Part shown: in pieces, positions 27,372 to 35,703 of the stretch
Layout: each line of letters starts with the position of its first letter
Numbering within the stretch: the first letter of the stretch is position 1
Source of the DNA: Flavobacterium psychrotrophum
Lineage (GTDB): Bacteria > Bacteroidota > Bacteroidia > Flavobacteriales > Flavobacteriaceae
Direction: 5' to 3'
Assembly (NCBI RefSeq): GCF_003403075.1
Contig: NZ_CP031557.1
Span: forward strand, 3,224,001 to 3,288,000
DNA: 64,000 nucleotides
The notes under the pieces: generated by a model
What the model saw: only the letters and a program-made list of their open reading frames with translations
Told to the model about the DNA's origin: nothing
Databases searched by the model: none
Made by a program: the position numbers and the translations under genes

Positions 27372-27501
27372 TATAACCCATAATCCGTATACCGAAAAAC
27401 TTGTAGAAAAGATTAAAGAAGGTATTGCACAAAGTGATGCACAGAATATTTTTTCAAGCGACAAGGCAAAAGAAAGACTACAAAAATGGTTCAAAGACTA
27501 A
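27364..27501 (+). CDS. Small charged protein overlapping the rluF stop
   Basis: A 45-residue ORF ([20 protein letters not shown]...) whose ATG overlaps the rluF stop by eight bases, so it would be translated by coupling. It is helical and charged, ends [10 protein letters not shown], with no domain I recognise. It could be a real small gene; the tight overlap and sensible amino-acid use support it, its small size does not. A longer frame from an ATG at 27244 runs inside rluF and is rejected. Confidence 0.45.
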   Translation: MSDITHNPYTEKLVEKIKEGIAQSDAQNIFSSDKAKERLQKWFKD

Positions 27502-27605
27502 ATCAAGATTCTTCGAATCCGCTGCGCTCAGGATAATATATCTCATTTACAGACACTGAATACCAGGCTTTACAAAATCTTGCCTTAAGAAGCTTTCGAC
27601 TAAAT

Positions 27606-28337
27606 TTAAAGACTCAGCATATCCTTAAACAATGCTGATTGCCTGCGCGATATTTCTACCTCAGCACCCGTAGTTAACGTAGCGATAAGCTTACCGCTAA
27701 AGCCATTATCTACCGTTTTTATGTATTGCAGGTTGATTATTTGCTGGCGGTTTGCCCTGAAAAACAGCTGCTGTGGCAGGCGCTCCTCTACCTGGTTCAG
27801 CGATTTATATATTAACGGCCTGTTACCGTTAAAGTACACACGGGTATAGTTACCCACAATTTCACACAGCTGAATTTCGCCTACTTTTACAAGCCAGCAC
27901 TTTTCTCCCTCCTTTATAAAAATCTGGCCGTTTTCATTTAACAGCCCGTTATTCGCATTTGCTTTAGCAACAGTAGCCTCAAGCTTTTGCTTTACTTTAT
28001 CTACCGCATCGGCAAAGCGCTTTTCGTTAATGGGTTTCAGCAGGTAATCAAGGGCATTGTATTCAAAAGATTTTATGGCATACTCATCAAAAGCCGTAGT
28101 AAACACGACTAAAGGCACATCATCAAGCATTTCTAAAAGTTCAAAACCATCCTTGCCCGGCATATTAATATCCAGGAAAATAAGCTGTGGCTGCAATTCG
28201 TTTATCTTGCGGTACGCTTCATCAACGTTTTCAGCTTCGGCTATTACCTCAATATCCTGGTGCTGCTTAATAAGCTCCTTAAGTTCGTTGCGCGCCAGCC
28301 GCGAATCTTCTACTATTATGGTTTTTATACTGCTCAT
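27606..28337 (-). CDS. LytTR-family response regulator
   Basis: DNA-binding response regulator, 243 residues. Receiver domain 1-120 with acidic pocket (VEDSRLAR), phospho-acceptor Asp56 (IFLDINMPG), switch Thr in VFTTAFDEYA and Lys in YLLKPI. LytTR DNA-binding domain from about 140 to the end (GEIQLCEIVGNYTRVYF, LPQQLFFRANRQQIINL). Its ATG overlaps the kinase stop by four bases (ATGA), so the pair is translationally coupled. Target genes unknown. Confidence 0.95.
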   Translation of the reverse strand: MSSIKTIIVEDSRLARNELKELIKQHQDIEVIAEAENVDEAYRKINELQPQLIFLDINMPGKDGFELLEMLDDVPLVVFTTAFDEYAIKSFEYNALDYLLKPINEKRFADAVDKVKQKLEATVAKANANNGLLNENGQIFIKEGEKCWLVKVGEIQLCEIVGNYTRVYFNGNRPLIYKSLNQVEERLPQQLFFRANRQQIINLQYIKTVDNGFSGKLIATLTTGAEVEISRRQSALFKDMLSL

Positions 28338-29416
28338 GCCATTGGTATTGTAATGCAGGCTTCTACAAAATTATCTTTTTCACGTAGCGTAAAGGTAGCC
28401 TTGTCTCCAAAGATAATGAAAAGCCGCTTTTTGATATTTTCAAGACCCAGACGGGTAGAACCTTCTTCCATCGAAAGCGTTCCTGAATTTCGCACTTCTA
28501 TATAAAGCTTATCTTCTTTAACATCTACAACAAGTAGAATTTCTCCACCGTGCGTAAGCTTCCCTATCCCGTGCTTTACCGCATTCTCCACCAGCATCTG
28601 AATAATCATGGGTGGTATGGCGATGCTTAGAGCTTCAGGATTTACCTGAGGAGAAAACTGCAGGCGTTCTTCAAATTGTATTTTGCTTATTTCGATGTAA
28701 TTATCTACTGTTTGTAATTCTTCTTTAAGAGATATGGTGGTAACGCCGTTTTTAGTAAGGCTGTAGCGCAGCATTTCGCTAAGGCGGGTTATCATATCGC
28801 GGGCACGGGTGGTATCTTCCAGTATCAGACCGCGTATGTTATTAAGGCTGTTAAACATAAAGTGCGGGTTTATCTGCCCTTTAAGTGTATTGAGCTGCGA
28901 CTCCTTAAGGCTGCTCTCCAGTTGCAGGCGGCTAATTTTTACCTCGTTTAGATAAGCCACCAGCTTTATGGTAATAATTACAAAGATCCATATAAGGTAC
29001 ATTGCGGCAAAATAAGGCATGTTGGTAACCTTCATTACCGCAGTAACGTGTATCGGTTTACCCCTCATGCTCATATACACCCAGCTGAGTATGGGCCATA
29101 ATGCCAGTGTATAAGCCACCTGTACACCTACAAATGCAAACAGCACACGCCAACCCATAGTTTTACGGAAATGACTAAAATCAGAATTATGTTCTATGGC
29201 CCACATAAGCGGTATAGAAAGCAGGTAGGCAAGCGTACCGCAAATAAGCCCTTCTAAAAGGTAGTATTTTATGGCAAGGTCTATTTTATCTGCATCATGT
29301 ATCATCGATACATTATAGTATATCTTATCTATAGTAAGGGTACATACCACATATAGTATAAACCCTACTAAACTGTAGATATGGTATTTTGGCTTATGTA
29401 AAAAAGTTTTTTGCAT
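28334..29416 (-). CDS. LytS/YehU-type sensor histidine kinase
   Basis: Inner-membrane kinase, 360 residues, with four hydrophobic helices in the first 155 residues and no separate periplasmic sensor domain. The kinase core is of the His_kinase (PF06580-like) type: phospho-acceptor His185 in INPHFMFNSLNNIRGL, N-box MLVENAVKHGIGKL and GLENIKKRL. It is the partner of the downstream LytTR regulator. A leader of about 235 bases precedes it, with a terminator-like hairpin ending about ten bases before the ATG, so read-through control is possible. Confidence 0.94.
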   Translation of the reverse strand: MQKTFLHKPKYHIYSLVGFILYVVCTLTIDKIYYNVSMIHDADKIDLAIKYYLLEGLICGTLAYLLSIPLMWAIEHNSDFSHFRKTMGWRVLFAFVGVQVAYTLALWPILSWVYMSMRGKPIHVTAVMKVTNMPYFAAMYLIWIFVIITIKLVAYLNEVKISRLQLESSLKESQLNTLKGQINPHFMFNSLNNIRGLILEDTTRARDMITRLSEMLRYSLTKNGVTTISLKEELQTVDNYIEISKIQFEERLQFSPQVNPEALSIAIPPMIIQMLVENAVKHGIGKLTHGGEILLVVDVKEDKLYIEVRNSGTLSMEEGSTRLGLENIKKRLFIIFGDKATFTLREKDNFVEACITIPMA

Positions 29417-29421
29417 CTATA

Positions 29422-29451
29422 TAAAAAAAGGCAGCGATGTACACTGCCCGT
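29422..29451 (-). terminator. Terminator-like hairpin in the kinase leader (possible attenuator)
   Basis: On the minus strand GGCAGTG-TACAT-CGCTGCC (one G-U pair) is followed by TTTTTTTAT and then, within ten bases, the kinase ATG at 29416. Confidence 0.5.
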
Positions 29452-29552
29452 TTCGTTTAACTAACACGAAATTAATGGTTGCAATAGCGCACACGGATTG
29501 ATTAGGCCCGCACTACTGCCTGTTCTTTGATTGATGATTTAAAAGATATTTT

Positions 29553-29615
29553 TTAGAATAAAGACACCACAAAATGTATGGCTACTTTAATAACGTGTAC
29601 TACAACTGTAATCAT
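29553..29615 (-). CDS. Possible 20-residue leader peptide upstream of the kinase
   Basis: In the leader between the -7 box at 29656 and the hairpin at 29450 there is one short ORF, ATG at 29615 to TAA at 29553, encoding MITVVVHVIKVAIHFVVSLF. It is strikingly rich in valine and isoleucine. It could be a leader peptide of an attenuator or a chance ORF. Confidence 0.25.
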   Translation of the reverse strand: MITVVVHVIKVAIHFVVSLF

Positions 29616-29655
29616 AATTGTTCTGTTTTAGTTTGGTATTTGGTTTTTGTTATTT

Positions 29656-29663
29656 CAAAAGTA
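29656..29663 (-). promoter_or_regulatory. -7 box TACTTTTG of the two-component operon
   Basis: Exact TAnnTTTG match 240 bases upstream of the kinase ATG; nearest promoter-like site on this strand. Confidence 0.5.
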
Positions 29664-29774
29664 GTATATATTCTTAACATACAATTATAATTATGACGAA
29701 CGGTTCTTTTTAAATGCCGAACGGTAAAACCTGCAAAACAAGGACAAGCCATCACTTTATTTGCTTAATTTTTT

Positions 29775-29863
29775 TGCCACGAATTCCTCGAATTTTCACA
29801 AATTTTCATTCCACTTTAAATATAACGAATTTAATGGTTCTTAAAATTTGTGAAAATTCGTGG
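29775..29863. repeat. REP-like inverted repeat (GCCACGAATT type)
   Basis: Left arm 29775-29805 and right arm 29842-29863 are inverted copies; the right arm lacks nine bases (one CTCGAATT-like unit) present in the left. A relative with 26-base arms lies at 58588-58650. The remainder of 29664-29930 shows no gene. Confidence 0.7.
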
Positions 29864-29930
29864 CTTTTTTTTATGGTGCGTTTACCCTACCTATAAAAAA
29901 AGGGCAAATGAACATATAAAACAAAATATG

Positions 29931-29938
29931 TATATTTG
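29931..29938 (+). promoter_or_regulatory. -7 box TATATTTG of the AraC-family gene
   Basis: Exact TAnnTTTG match, 26 bases before the ATG at 29965. Confidence 0.65.
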
Positions 29939-29964
29939 TTTGAATTTTGTAATGATGTATAATT

Positions 29965-30858
29965 ATGGAAACAGAAAGCCTTCAGGAATTTTATGAGCAC
30001 AAGCGCCAGCAAATACCGGCTAACTTTAATAAGGGCGCGGGCCACTTTAATGTTTTCCGGCTGGAAGACTGCCACCACGGCAGCCCCATAAACTATGCCC
30101 GCCGGGATTATTACAAGATTACACTTATACGTGGCAACAACCGCTACCATTATGCAGATAAGAGCATAGAGGTAAATGGCGTATCGCTCATATTCTTTAA
30201 CCCGCAGGTACCGTACACATGGGAGTCGCTGGATGGTAACATGACCGGTTTTTTCTGCATTTTTACACCTGATTTTTTCACCGAAAAATCGCGTACTGCA
30301 TTGGCAGACCTGCCCATGTTTGCTATTGGTGGTAAGCCATCTTACGTGCTGAACGAACCGCAGGATGATGCTATGTCGGAAATTTTTGAAAAAATGCTTA
30401 CAGAGATAAACTCTGACTACACCTTTAAGTACGACCTACTGCACAGCTATTTACTGGAACTTATACACCTGGCATTAAAAAATGAAGCATCGGTAAGCCT
30501 GTACGACCACCCCAACGCCAGCACCCGCATTACTGCTGTATTTAACGAGTTGCTCGAAAGGCAGTTTCCTATAGAAACGCCGGCACAACGCTTTACCATG
30601 CGCTCTGCTGCCGATTTTGCCGAATCGCTATCTGTACACGTTAACCACCTTAACCGCGCCATTAAAACCACAACCGGAAAAACCACCACTACCCTTATAG
30701 GAGAACGCCTGGTGGCTGAAGCCAAAGCGCTGCTTAAGCATACTGACTGGAACATTGCCGAGATAAGCAACAGCCTTGGCTTTGAGGAAGCCAGCCATTT
30801 TAACAACTTTTTCAAGAAGCAAACCTCCCAAACCCCTACTAATTTCAGGATTGTTTGA
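29965..30858 (+). CDS. AraC-family transcriptional regulator
   Basis: A 297-residue regulator: N-terminal cupin-like ligand domain (about 25-110, with RDYYKITLIRGNNRYHYAD and FFNPQVPYTWE) and a C-terminal pair of helix-turn-helix motifs (about 200-297, SLSVHVNHLNRAIKTTTGKT and NIAEISNSLGFEEASHFNNF). The ligand is unknown. It stands directly before two short-chain dehydrogenase genes in the same direction, which it probably controls; this is inference from position. Confidence 0.93.
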   Translation: METESLQEFYEHKRQQIPANFNKGAGHFNVFRLEDCHHGSPINYARRDYYKITLIRGNNRYHYADKSIEVNGVSLIFFNPQVPYTWESLDGNMTGFFCIFTPDFFTEKSRTALADLPMFAIGGKPSYVLNEPQDDAMSEIFEKMLTEINSDYTFKYDLLHSYLLELIHLALKNEASVSLYDHPNASTRITAVFNELLERQFPIETPAQRFTMRSAADFAESLSVHVNHLNRAIKTTTGKTTTTLIGERLVAEAKALLKHTDWNIAEISNSLGFEEASHFNNFFKKQTSQTPTNFRIV

Positions 30859-30910
30859 ATTTTGCAATCATTGGTTTGATTAGCGTAAACACCTGCCTGC
30901 ATGGCTGCCT

Positions 30911-30918
30911 TAACTTTG
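30911..30918 (+). promoter_or_regulatory. -7 box TAACTTTG of the dehydrogenase pair
   Basis: Exact TAnnTTTG match, 24 bases before the ATG at 30943; a likely target site for the upstream AraC-type regulator would lie just before it. Confidence 0.6.
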
Positions 30919-30942
30919 TCCTATCAAAATTAAGTACACATC

Positions 30943-31782
30943 ATGCAAAATCAGACTGTAAAAACCTGGTTAGTAACCGGGGCTTCTAAAGGGCTTGGGC
31001 TCGCCCTTGTAAACCAACTGCTGGCTGCCGGGCAAAACGTAGCGGCAACATCAAGAAACCTGCAACAGCTTAAAGATGCTGTGGGCAGCAACAGCAACAA
31101 CTTTCTTGCACTGGAAGTAAACCTGGCCGACGACACTTCTGTAAAAAACGCAATACAACAGGCGCATACCCACTTTGGCAGCCTTGATGTATTGATAAAC
31201 AATGCAGGCTACGGCATTGGCGGCAGCCTTGAAGAACTTACCGATACCGAAATTCGCGCCGCTTTTGATGTCAATGTTTTTGGCACCATCAATACCATTC
31301 GCCATACGTTACCTTATATGAGGCAGCAACGCAGCGGGCACATCATCAACATTTCATCTATTGCAGGTTATGCTGCCGCTACGGGCTGGTCAGCTTACGC
31401 AGGTACTAAATTCGCCATCTTTGGCCTTACCGAAGTGCTGGCAGAAGATGTAAAAGCGTTTGGCATTAAGGCAACTGTAGTAGCACCCGGAGGATTTCGC
31501 ACGCAATTTTTAACCGATGATTCTATTGCACTGCCAAAAACCCCGATAGCAGAATATGAAGATGTAAGGGCTGCGCATACAAAACTATTGAGCTATAACG
31601 GCCAGCAGGCAGGCGACCCCGAAAAAGCCGCTGCCGCCATGATAGCCCTGGGTTTTGATGCTAACCCACCACAACGCCTGTTTTTAGGCAGCGATGCCTA
31701 CAACAGGGCAACCGCCAAGATCGAAACCGTGGCCGGAGAGATCGAAACATTTAAAAACACCAGCTTTTCTACCGATTTTTAA
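30943..31782 (+). CDS. Short-chain dehydrogenase/reductase (first of tandem pair)
   Basis: Classical SDR oxidoreductase, 279 residues, NAD(P)-dependent. Cofactor motif TGASKGLG (12-19), NNAG (86-89), catalytic Ser in NISSIAG (about 138-139), Tyr152 and Lys156 (YAGTK). A serine-arginine after the second strand (TSRN) favours NADP(H). Substrate unknown. About 26 bases separate it from the second SDR, which is clearly homologous over its full length, so the pair is a tandem duplication. Confidence 0.93.
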   Translation: MQNQTVKTWLVTGASKGLGLALVNQLLAAGQNVAATSRNLQQLKDAVGSNSNNFLALEVNLADDTSVKNAIQQAHTHFGSLDVLINNAGYGIGGSLEELTDTEIRAAFDVNVFGTINTIRHTLPYMRQQRSGHIINISSIAGYAAATGWSAYAGTKFAIFGLTEVLAEDVKAFGIKATVVAPGGFRTQFLTDDSIALPKTPIAEYEDVRAAHTKLLSYNGQQAGDPEKAAAAMIALGFDANPPQRLFLGSDAYNRATAKIETVAGEIETFKNTSFSTDF

Positions 31783-31808
31783 TTTCTAAACACTTTACAT
31801 AAAACATT

Positions 31809-32642
31809 ATGGCAACTAAAACATGGTTTATTACCGGAGCCAGCCAGGGCTTTGGGTTGATTTTTATTGAACAATTATTACAAAAAGGTGATAACGTAGC
31901 CGCTACATCGCGCAGCCTTGCATCGCTTGAAAAAGCAGCAGGCACACACCCTAACCTGCTTGGGCTGGAGGTTAACCTTACAGATGAGCAGAGTGTAAAA
32001 ACAGCCGTTGATGCTACTATTGCCAAATTTGGCCGTATAGACGTAGTAGTAAACAACGCCGGTTATGGCCTGCTTGGCGCTGTTGAAGAACTTAGCGATG
32101 CAGAAACCCGCCAGAACTTTGAGGTAAACGTATACGGATCGCTTAACGTTATCCGCCAGGCACTACCTTACCTTAGGGAACAGGGCAGCGGGCACATTTT
32201 TAACATATCATCTATAGGAGGCTTTTTTGGCGGATTCCCCGGGTTTGGTATTTACTGTGCAACTAAATTTGCGATGGCAGGCTTTACCGAAGCCCTTGCC
32301 GAAGAAGCTAAGCCATTTGGCATAAAAACCACGCTGGTACTGCCGGGCTACTTCAGGACAAACTTTTTAGAGTCGTCATCACTGGCTACACCTAAAAATG
32401 CACTGGATGCTTATTCAAGTGTAAGGGAATCTCAAAGAATGCACGAGATTGAAATAAACGGCAATCAGCCCGGCGACCCTGCAAAAGGCGTAGCTGAAAT
32501 GATAAAAATTGCCGAAGGCGATGCTGCACCTTTATACCTCTTTTTAGGTACTGACGCTGTAGACATGGCCGAAAAGAAACTGGAACTGATTAAAAATGAA
32601 ATTGAAACATGGAGAAGCGTAAGTTCTGCTACTAATTTCTAA
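31809..32642 (+). CDS. Short-chain dehydrogenase/reductase (second of tandem pair)
   Basis: Classical SDR, 277 residues, homologous to the preceding gene. Motifs TGASQGFG (9-16), NNAG (82-85), NISSIGG, Tyr149 and Lys153 (YCATK). The active-site loop after the serine differs (GGFFGGFPGFG against GYAAATGWS), so substrates may differ. Ends before a strong terminator at 32681. Confidence 0.93.
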   Translation: MATKTWFITGASQGFGLIFIEQLLQKGDNVAATSRSLASLEKAAGTHPNLLGLEVNLTDEQSVKTAVDATIAKFGRIDVVVNNAGYGLLGAVEELSDAETRQNFEVNVYGSLNVIRQALPYLREQGSGHIFNISSIGGFFGGFPGFGIYCATKFAMAGFTEALAEEAKPFGIKTTLVLPGYFRTNFLESSSLATPKNALDAYSSVRESQRMHEIEINGNQPGDPAKGVAEMIKIAEGDAAPLYLFLGTDAVDMAEKKLELIKNEIETWRSVSSATNF

Positions 32643-32680
32643 TTCCTTTTTTCAATCAAAATTTGTTAACAGAACCTTAA

Positions 32681-32710
32681 AAAATACCTACTTATAGGTA
32701 TTTTTTTTTT
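32681..32710 (+). terminator. Rho-independent terminator of the dehydrogenase pair
   Basis: AAATACCTA-CTTA-TAGGTATTT (32682-32703) running into a long T run. Confidence 0.85.
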
Positions 32711-32723
32711 GAACCTAACCTCC

Positions 32724-32905
32724 TATTTTTGGTTCAGGAGATAATATTTAGCAAATAGTATTAATTTAACAACAGCATTTTGTTGTGCAAAAGCTTTTAG
32801 CCGTATTGCAAACCAACCTCATTTCAAGACGGTGGCAACCAATTTTCCACAAAGATTTTTTTTGAGCAAGGCTTCCCCCGGGGTTTGGGAAGCCTTATTT
32901 TTTTT
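32724..32905 (+). ncRNA. Candidate small RNA with its own promoter and terminator
   Basis: After the SDR terminator there is an exact -7 box TATTTTTG (32724-32731), then about 135 bases without an ORF, then the strong terminator AAGGCTTCCC / GGGAAGCCTT (32868-32877, 32887-32896) with ATTTTTTTT. Inside are a hairpin ACAACA/TGTTGT (about 32769-32787) and the pairs GCCGT/ACGG and GTGG/CCAC. No TTG at the usual -33 distance. The minus-strand gene downstream starts on the far side, so the terminator serves a plus-strand transcript. Confidence 0.4.
32868..32905 (+). terminator. Rho-independent terminator, plus strand
   Basis: AAGGCTTCCC / GGGAAGCCTT stem followed by ATTTTTTTTAG; on the minus strand no T run follows, so direction is plus. 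Confidence 0.8.
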
Positions 32906-33890
32906 AGTACCAGGCCAGTTTAATACGGCACAGGTAATGGTGTGCGGTAATGTAAAGGTAATCTCCACCAAAGGCACAGTTACTTGTGGGCACTCCTGTA
33001 AATATCCTGCCTATTAACTTACCCTTAGGCGATATCACCACAACGCCATTTGCTGCACCAGCAAACATATAGCCACCGGCATCTATTTTTATACCATCTG
33101 CTGCGGCACGGCTTATGTCGCTGCGCTGTTTACTAAAATCGAAAAATACTTTTCCCTCGCCTAGCTGGCCATCTTTCTTAACCGGATACGCCATGATGTA
33201 TGGTGTTTGCCCATTACTCTGGCTAACATATAACGTCTTTTCATCCGGCGAAAGCGCCACACCATTTGGCCTGGCAAGGTTAGACACTACCTGACGCACC
33301 GTGCTATCAGGTGTAATACTGTAAACCCCTTCTGCTTTTTGCTCACGGTTTGCGGTATCTCCTTCCCTGCCCGGCAATCCATACGGCGGATCGGTAAAAT
33401 AATAGGTACCGTTACTGTGCTGGCAAATATCATTAGGGCTACTAAAGCGCTTACCCTCCCATTTATCGGCCAAGGTAACCTTGCCACCCAGTGTAAGGTT
33501 CATTTTACTTATGCGGCGGTCGCCATGCTCGCAGGCTACGAGTTCGCCGTTGGTATTAATTAGCAGGCCGTTACTGCCGGGTTCATCGCTGTATTTCCCT
33601 AAGCCCGTATAGCCGGACGGCTTAAGGAATGTCTTTAGCCCATCCTTTTCGTCCCAGCGAAAAATGGTATTTTGCGGTGCATCGCTAAACAGCAGGTAAC
33701 CGCCGTCTTTAACCCAAACAGGGCCTTCGCTCCATACAAAACCGGTAGCAAGTACTTCTATCTTAGCATCGGGCAACAGGAGTTTTGTAAATTCAGGGTC
33801 GTAGGTTTCAATACTGCCTATAGTGGGCAATGGCTGTTGCGCATAGGCTACAAACCCTACCAGGAGGGCGGTAAAAAGTAATTTCTTCAT
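32904..33890 (-). CDS. SMP-30/gluconolactonase-like secreted protein
   Basis: Six-bladed beta-propeller of the SMP-30/gluconolaconase/LRE family, 328 residues from ATG 33890 with signal peptide MKKLLFTALLVGFVAYAQ. The longer frame (ATG at 33932) would put 14 residues before the signal and is rejected. Family signatures: TGFVWSEGPVWV with the metal Glu, SNGLLINTNGELVACEHGDRR, SSPNDICQHSNGTYYFTDPPYG with the metal Asn and RPNGVALSPDEKTLYV with the catalytic Asp region. Probably a periplasmic or outer-membrane lactonase; substrate unknown. Confidence 0.9.
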   Translation of the reverse strand: MKKLLFTALLVGFVAYAQQPLPTIGSIETYDPEFTKLLLPDAKIEVLATGFVWSEGPVWVKDGGYLLFSDAPQNTIFRWDEKDGLKTFLKPSGYTGLGKYSDEPGSNGLLINTNGELVACEHGDRRISKMNLTLGGKVTLADKWEGKRFSSPNDICQHSNGTYYFTDPPYGLPGREGDTANREQKAEGVYSITPDSTVRQVVSNLARPNGVALSPDEKTLYVSQSNGQTPYIMAYPVKKDGQLGEGKVFFDFSKQRSDISRAAADGIKIDAGGYMFAGAANGVVVISPKGKLIGRIFTGVPTSNCAFGGDYLYITAHHYLCRIKLAWY

Positions 33891-34018
33891 GTGATGTGTT
33901 TTGGAAACGGAAAGGTAGGTAAAAACGGGCATTTGAGGATTTGGAATCAGAAGCCTGTTTTAAATCTGCTCCATCTAATACTAAAAGTAAACATAATATA
34001 GTTCAAATATTTTTTCTC

Positions 34019-34097
34019 GCAAAGGCGCAGAGGCGCAAAGATGTATCCTTACTTAAGTTAACACACAATCGACTTATAAGTCGCAAAGCTTTGCGAC
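34019..34097. repeat. CGCAAAG-type palindromes
   Basis: CGACTTATAAGTCG (34070-34083) overlaps GTCGCAAAGCTTTGCGAC (34080-34097), two perfect palindromes sharing four bases. GCAAAGGCGCAGAGGCGCAA stands just before. Intergenic between two minus-strand genes. Confidence 0.6.
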
Positions 34098-34155
34098 ACG
34101 ACATCTCTGTGTGACATTTAAAACTTTGGACTAAATATATAAAAAAAGGTATAAT

Positions 34156-35376
34156 TTATTGCAGGATATTAGTACGCTTAAGTGTACACATTATAGTACT
34201 TCCATCCTTTTTTAGTAGCGACACACTAACCTCAGAAGCCATTTTTCCCCGTATCTGTTCTAAGATTCCGCACCATATCCCGGAATCAATATCTACCGTA
34301 TTTTGGCCATTTATAGCGGTCACAGCATCGCCTGATTCTATGCCGTGTTTAAACGCATTGCTACCCTCCCAGACTATAGAAACGGTTACATTACCATCTT
34401 TATAAACAGGAGCAAAACCAAAGGTATTGTACTCTCCATTTACATCTACAACTTTTTCAGGAAGGTAAATGCGGCGTTTTTTCCAGTCGAGTATCACTTC
34501 GCCAAATCCTTTAAAAATATCATTCCCCATCAGAAAGGTATCAGCATGATCTATATCTGCAACACCGTTTAAAACCAAATGCCTTTTGTTCGCTATATAA
34601 ACACTATCTACAATGCCCATATATCTTTCTTTATAATCATTTTCAAAGAGCGTGATCGTGGTAGTGCCATAACCTTTTTTAAAGGGCTTTTCATGATTTT
34701 TACGGCTTTTAAAATAAAGGCTGTCGGGTATCGAATAGCCTCCGTTAAAACCAGTATCCATCAGCATATTTACGCTATAATCTCCCATAAAAAGCTCAAG
34801 CATGGGCGAACCCGAAAAACCCTCATTAAAATCAACGGCATAAAAATTATCTCCGGGCTTAATGGCTTTGTCAGACATGGTAATAACCTCGTTTTTATAA
34901 TCGATTTTCCAGTGGCAGGTACGCATTAAATTAGTACCCAGTAAACCATCGATCTTAACGCAATATAGTGTTTCAAACTTCTTCATATCAGATACAATAG
35001 CCACCATATTCTTAAATTCTACACCACCAAATTGTACGTTTGGCATACTGTAAAATGGTTCTTCCTGTACTGTTCCTGAACCATCAACTATATTATTTTT
35101 AAACAATGGCTTTAGGGCAAGCCTGGCTGCAATTTCTTCAGATATAACAGTAGCTGCCCCGGTATCAAATAAAAAGTGGTAGGTTTCTCCGGCAATGATA
35201 ACCGGCACGACAATTTGGTCGTCTTTACCATCAAACGGAATTGTGCTAAGAAATTTCTTCTGTACCGGGCGGGCTGCAAAAAGATATTTATCGCGGTTTT
35301 TAAAAGATTGTTTTTCGGCCGGTGTCTGGGCAATTGCAAATAGAGGAAACAGGAGCAGGAGTAAAATGTATTTCAT
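34156..35376 (-). CDS. Secreted retropepsin-like aspartyl protease with PDZ domain
   Basis: A 406-residue protein starting at ATG 35376 with signal MKYILLLLLFPLFAIAQ (the TTG at 35403 is rejected). Two aspartyl-protease-like lobes carry FDTGAATVIS (Asp71) and MDTGFNGGYSIP (Asp207), each followed by a hydrophobic-Gly segment (DGLLGTNLM and MGNDIFKGFG), so both lobes are in one chain. The C-terminus (about 315-406) is a PDZ-like domain (GSNAFKHGIESGDAVTAING). Location is periplasm or outer surface. Substrate unknown. A 7/8 -7 match TATATTTA lies at 35392-35399. Confidence 0.87.
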   Translation of the reverse strand: MKYILLLLLFPLFAIAQTPAEKQSFKNRDKYLFAARPVQKKFLSTIPFDGKDDQIVVPVIIAGETYHFLFDTGAATVISEEIAARLALKPLFKNNIVDGSGTVQEEPFYSMPNVQFGGVEFKNMVAIVSDMKKFETLYCVKIDGLLGTNLMRTCHWKIDYKNEVITMSDKAIKPGDNFYAVDFNEGFSGSPMLELFMGDYSVNMLMDTGFNGGYSIPDSLYFKSRKNHEKPFKKGYGTTTITLFENDYKERYMGIVDSVYIANKRHLVLNGVADIDHADTFLMGNDIFKGFGEVILDWKKRRIYLPEKVVDVNGEYNTFGFAPVYKDGNVTVSIVWEGSNAFKHGIESGDAVTAINGQNTVDIDSGIWCGILEQIRGKMASEVSVSLLKKDGSTIMCTLKRTNILQ

Positions 35377-35499
35377 AAAGATTGGTTTGCTTAAATATAG
35401 CAAAATCTGTGCTATACTGTTTTAGGGAATTAAAATATTCAGCTATGATGGTGTATTATATCATTCTGAGCATATAAATTAGTCTAACAATTTTAAAAA

Positions 35500-35591
35500 T
35501 TTCTCGCAAAGCCGCGAAGTCGCAAAGCGGTACAACTGATTTAATTAACATGCTACTAATGAATCGCAAAGCTTCGCGGCTTTGCGAGAAA
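35500..35591. repeat. Long inverted repeat TTTCTCGCAAAGCCGCGAAG
   Basis: Perfect 20-base arms at 35500-35519 and 35572-35591 with a CGCAAAG copy inside each end. It fills most of the 300-base gap between folD and the protease gene. Confidence 0.75.
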
Positions 35592-35645
35592 AATATTCAA
35601 GCTAACACATATTTTCACTTAGTACTACTTATTCCCGAACCTGCT

Positions 35646-35684
35646 AAAAACAAAAAATCCCGTCTGCTTATTGCAAACGGGATT
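35646..35684 (-). terminator. Rho-independent terminator of folD
   Basis: AATCCCGT / ACGGGATT (35656-35663, 35677-35684); on the minus strand TTTTTTGTTTTT follows. Confidence 0.85.
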
Positions 35685-35703
35685 CTCATATATTTCTAAA
35701 ATC

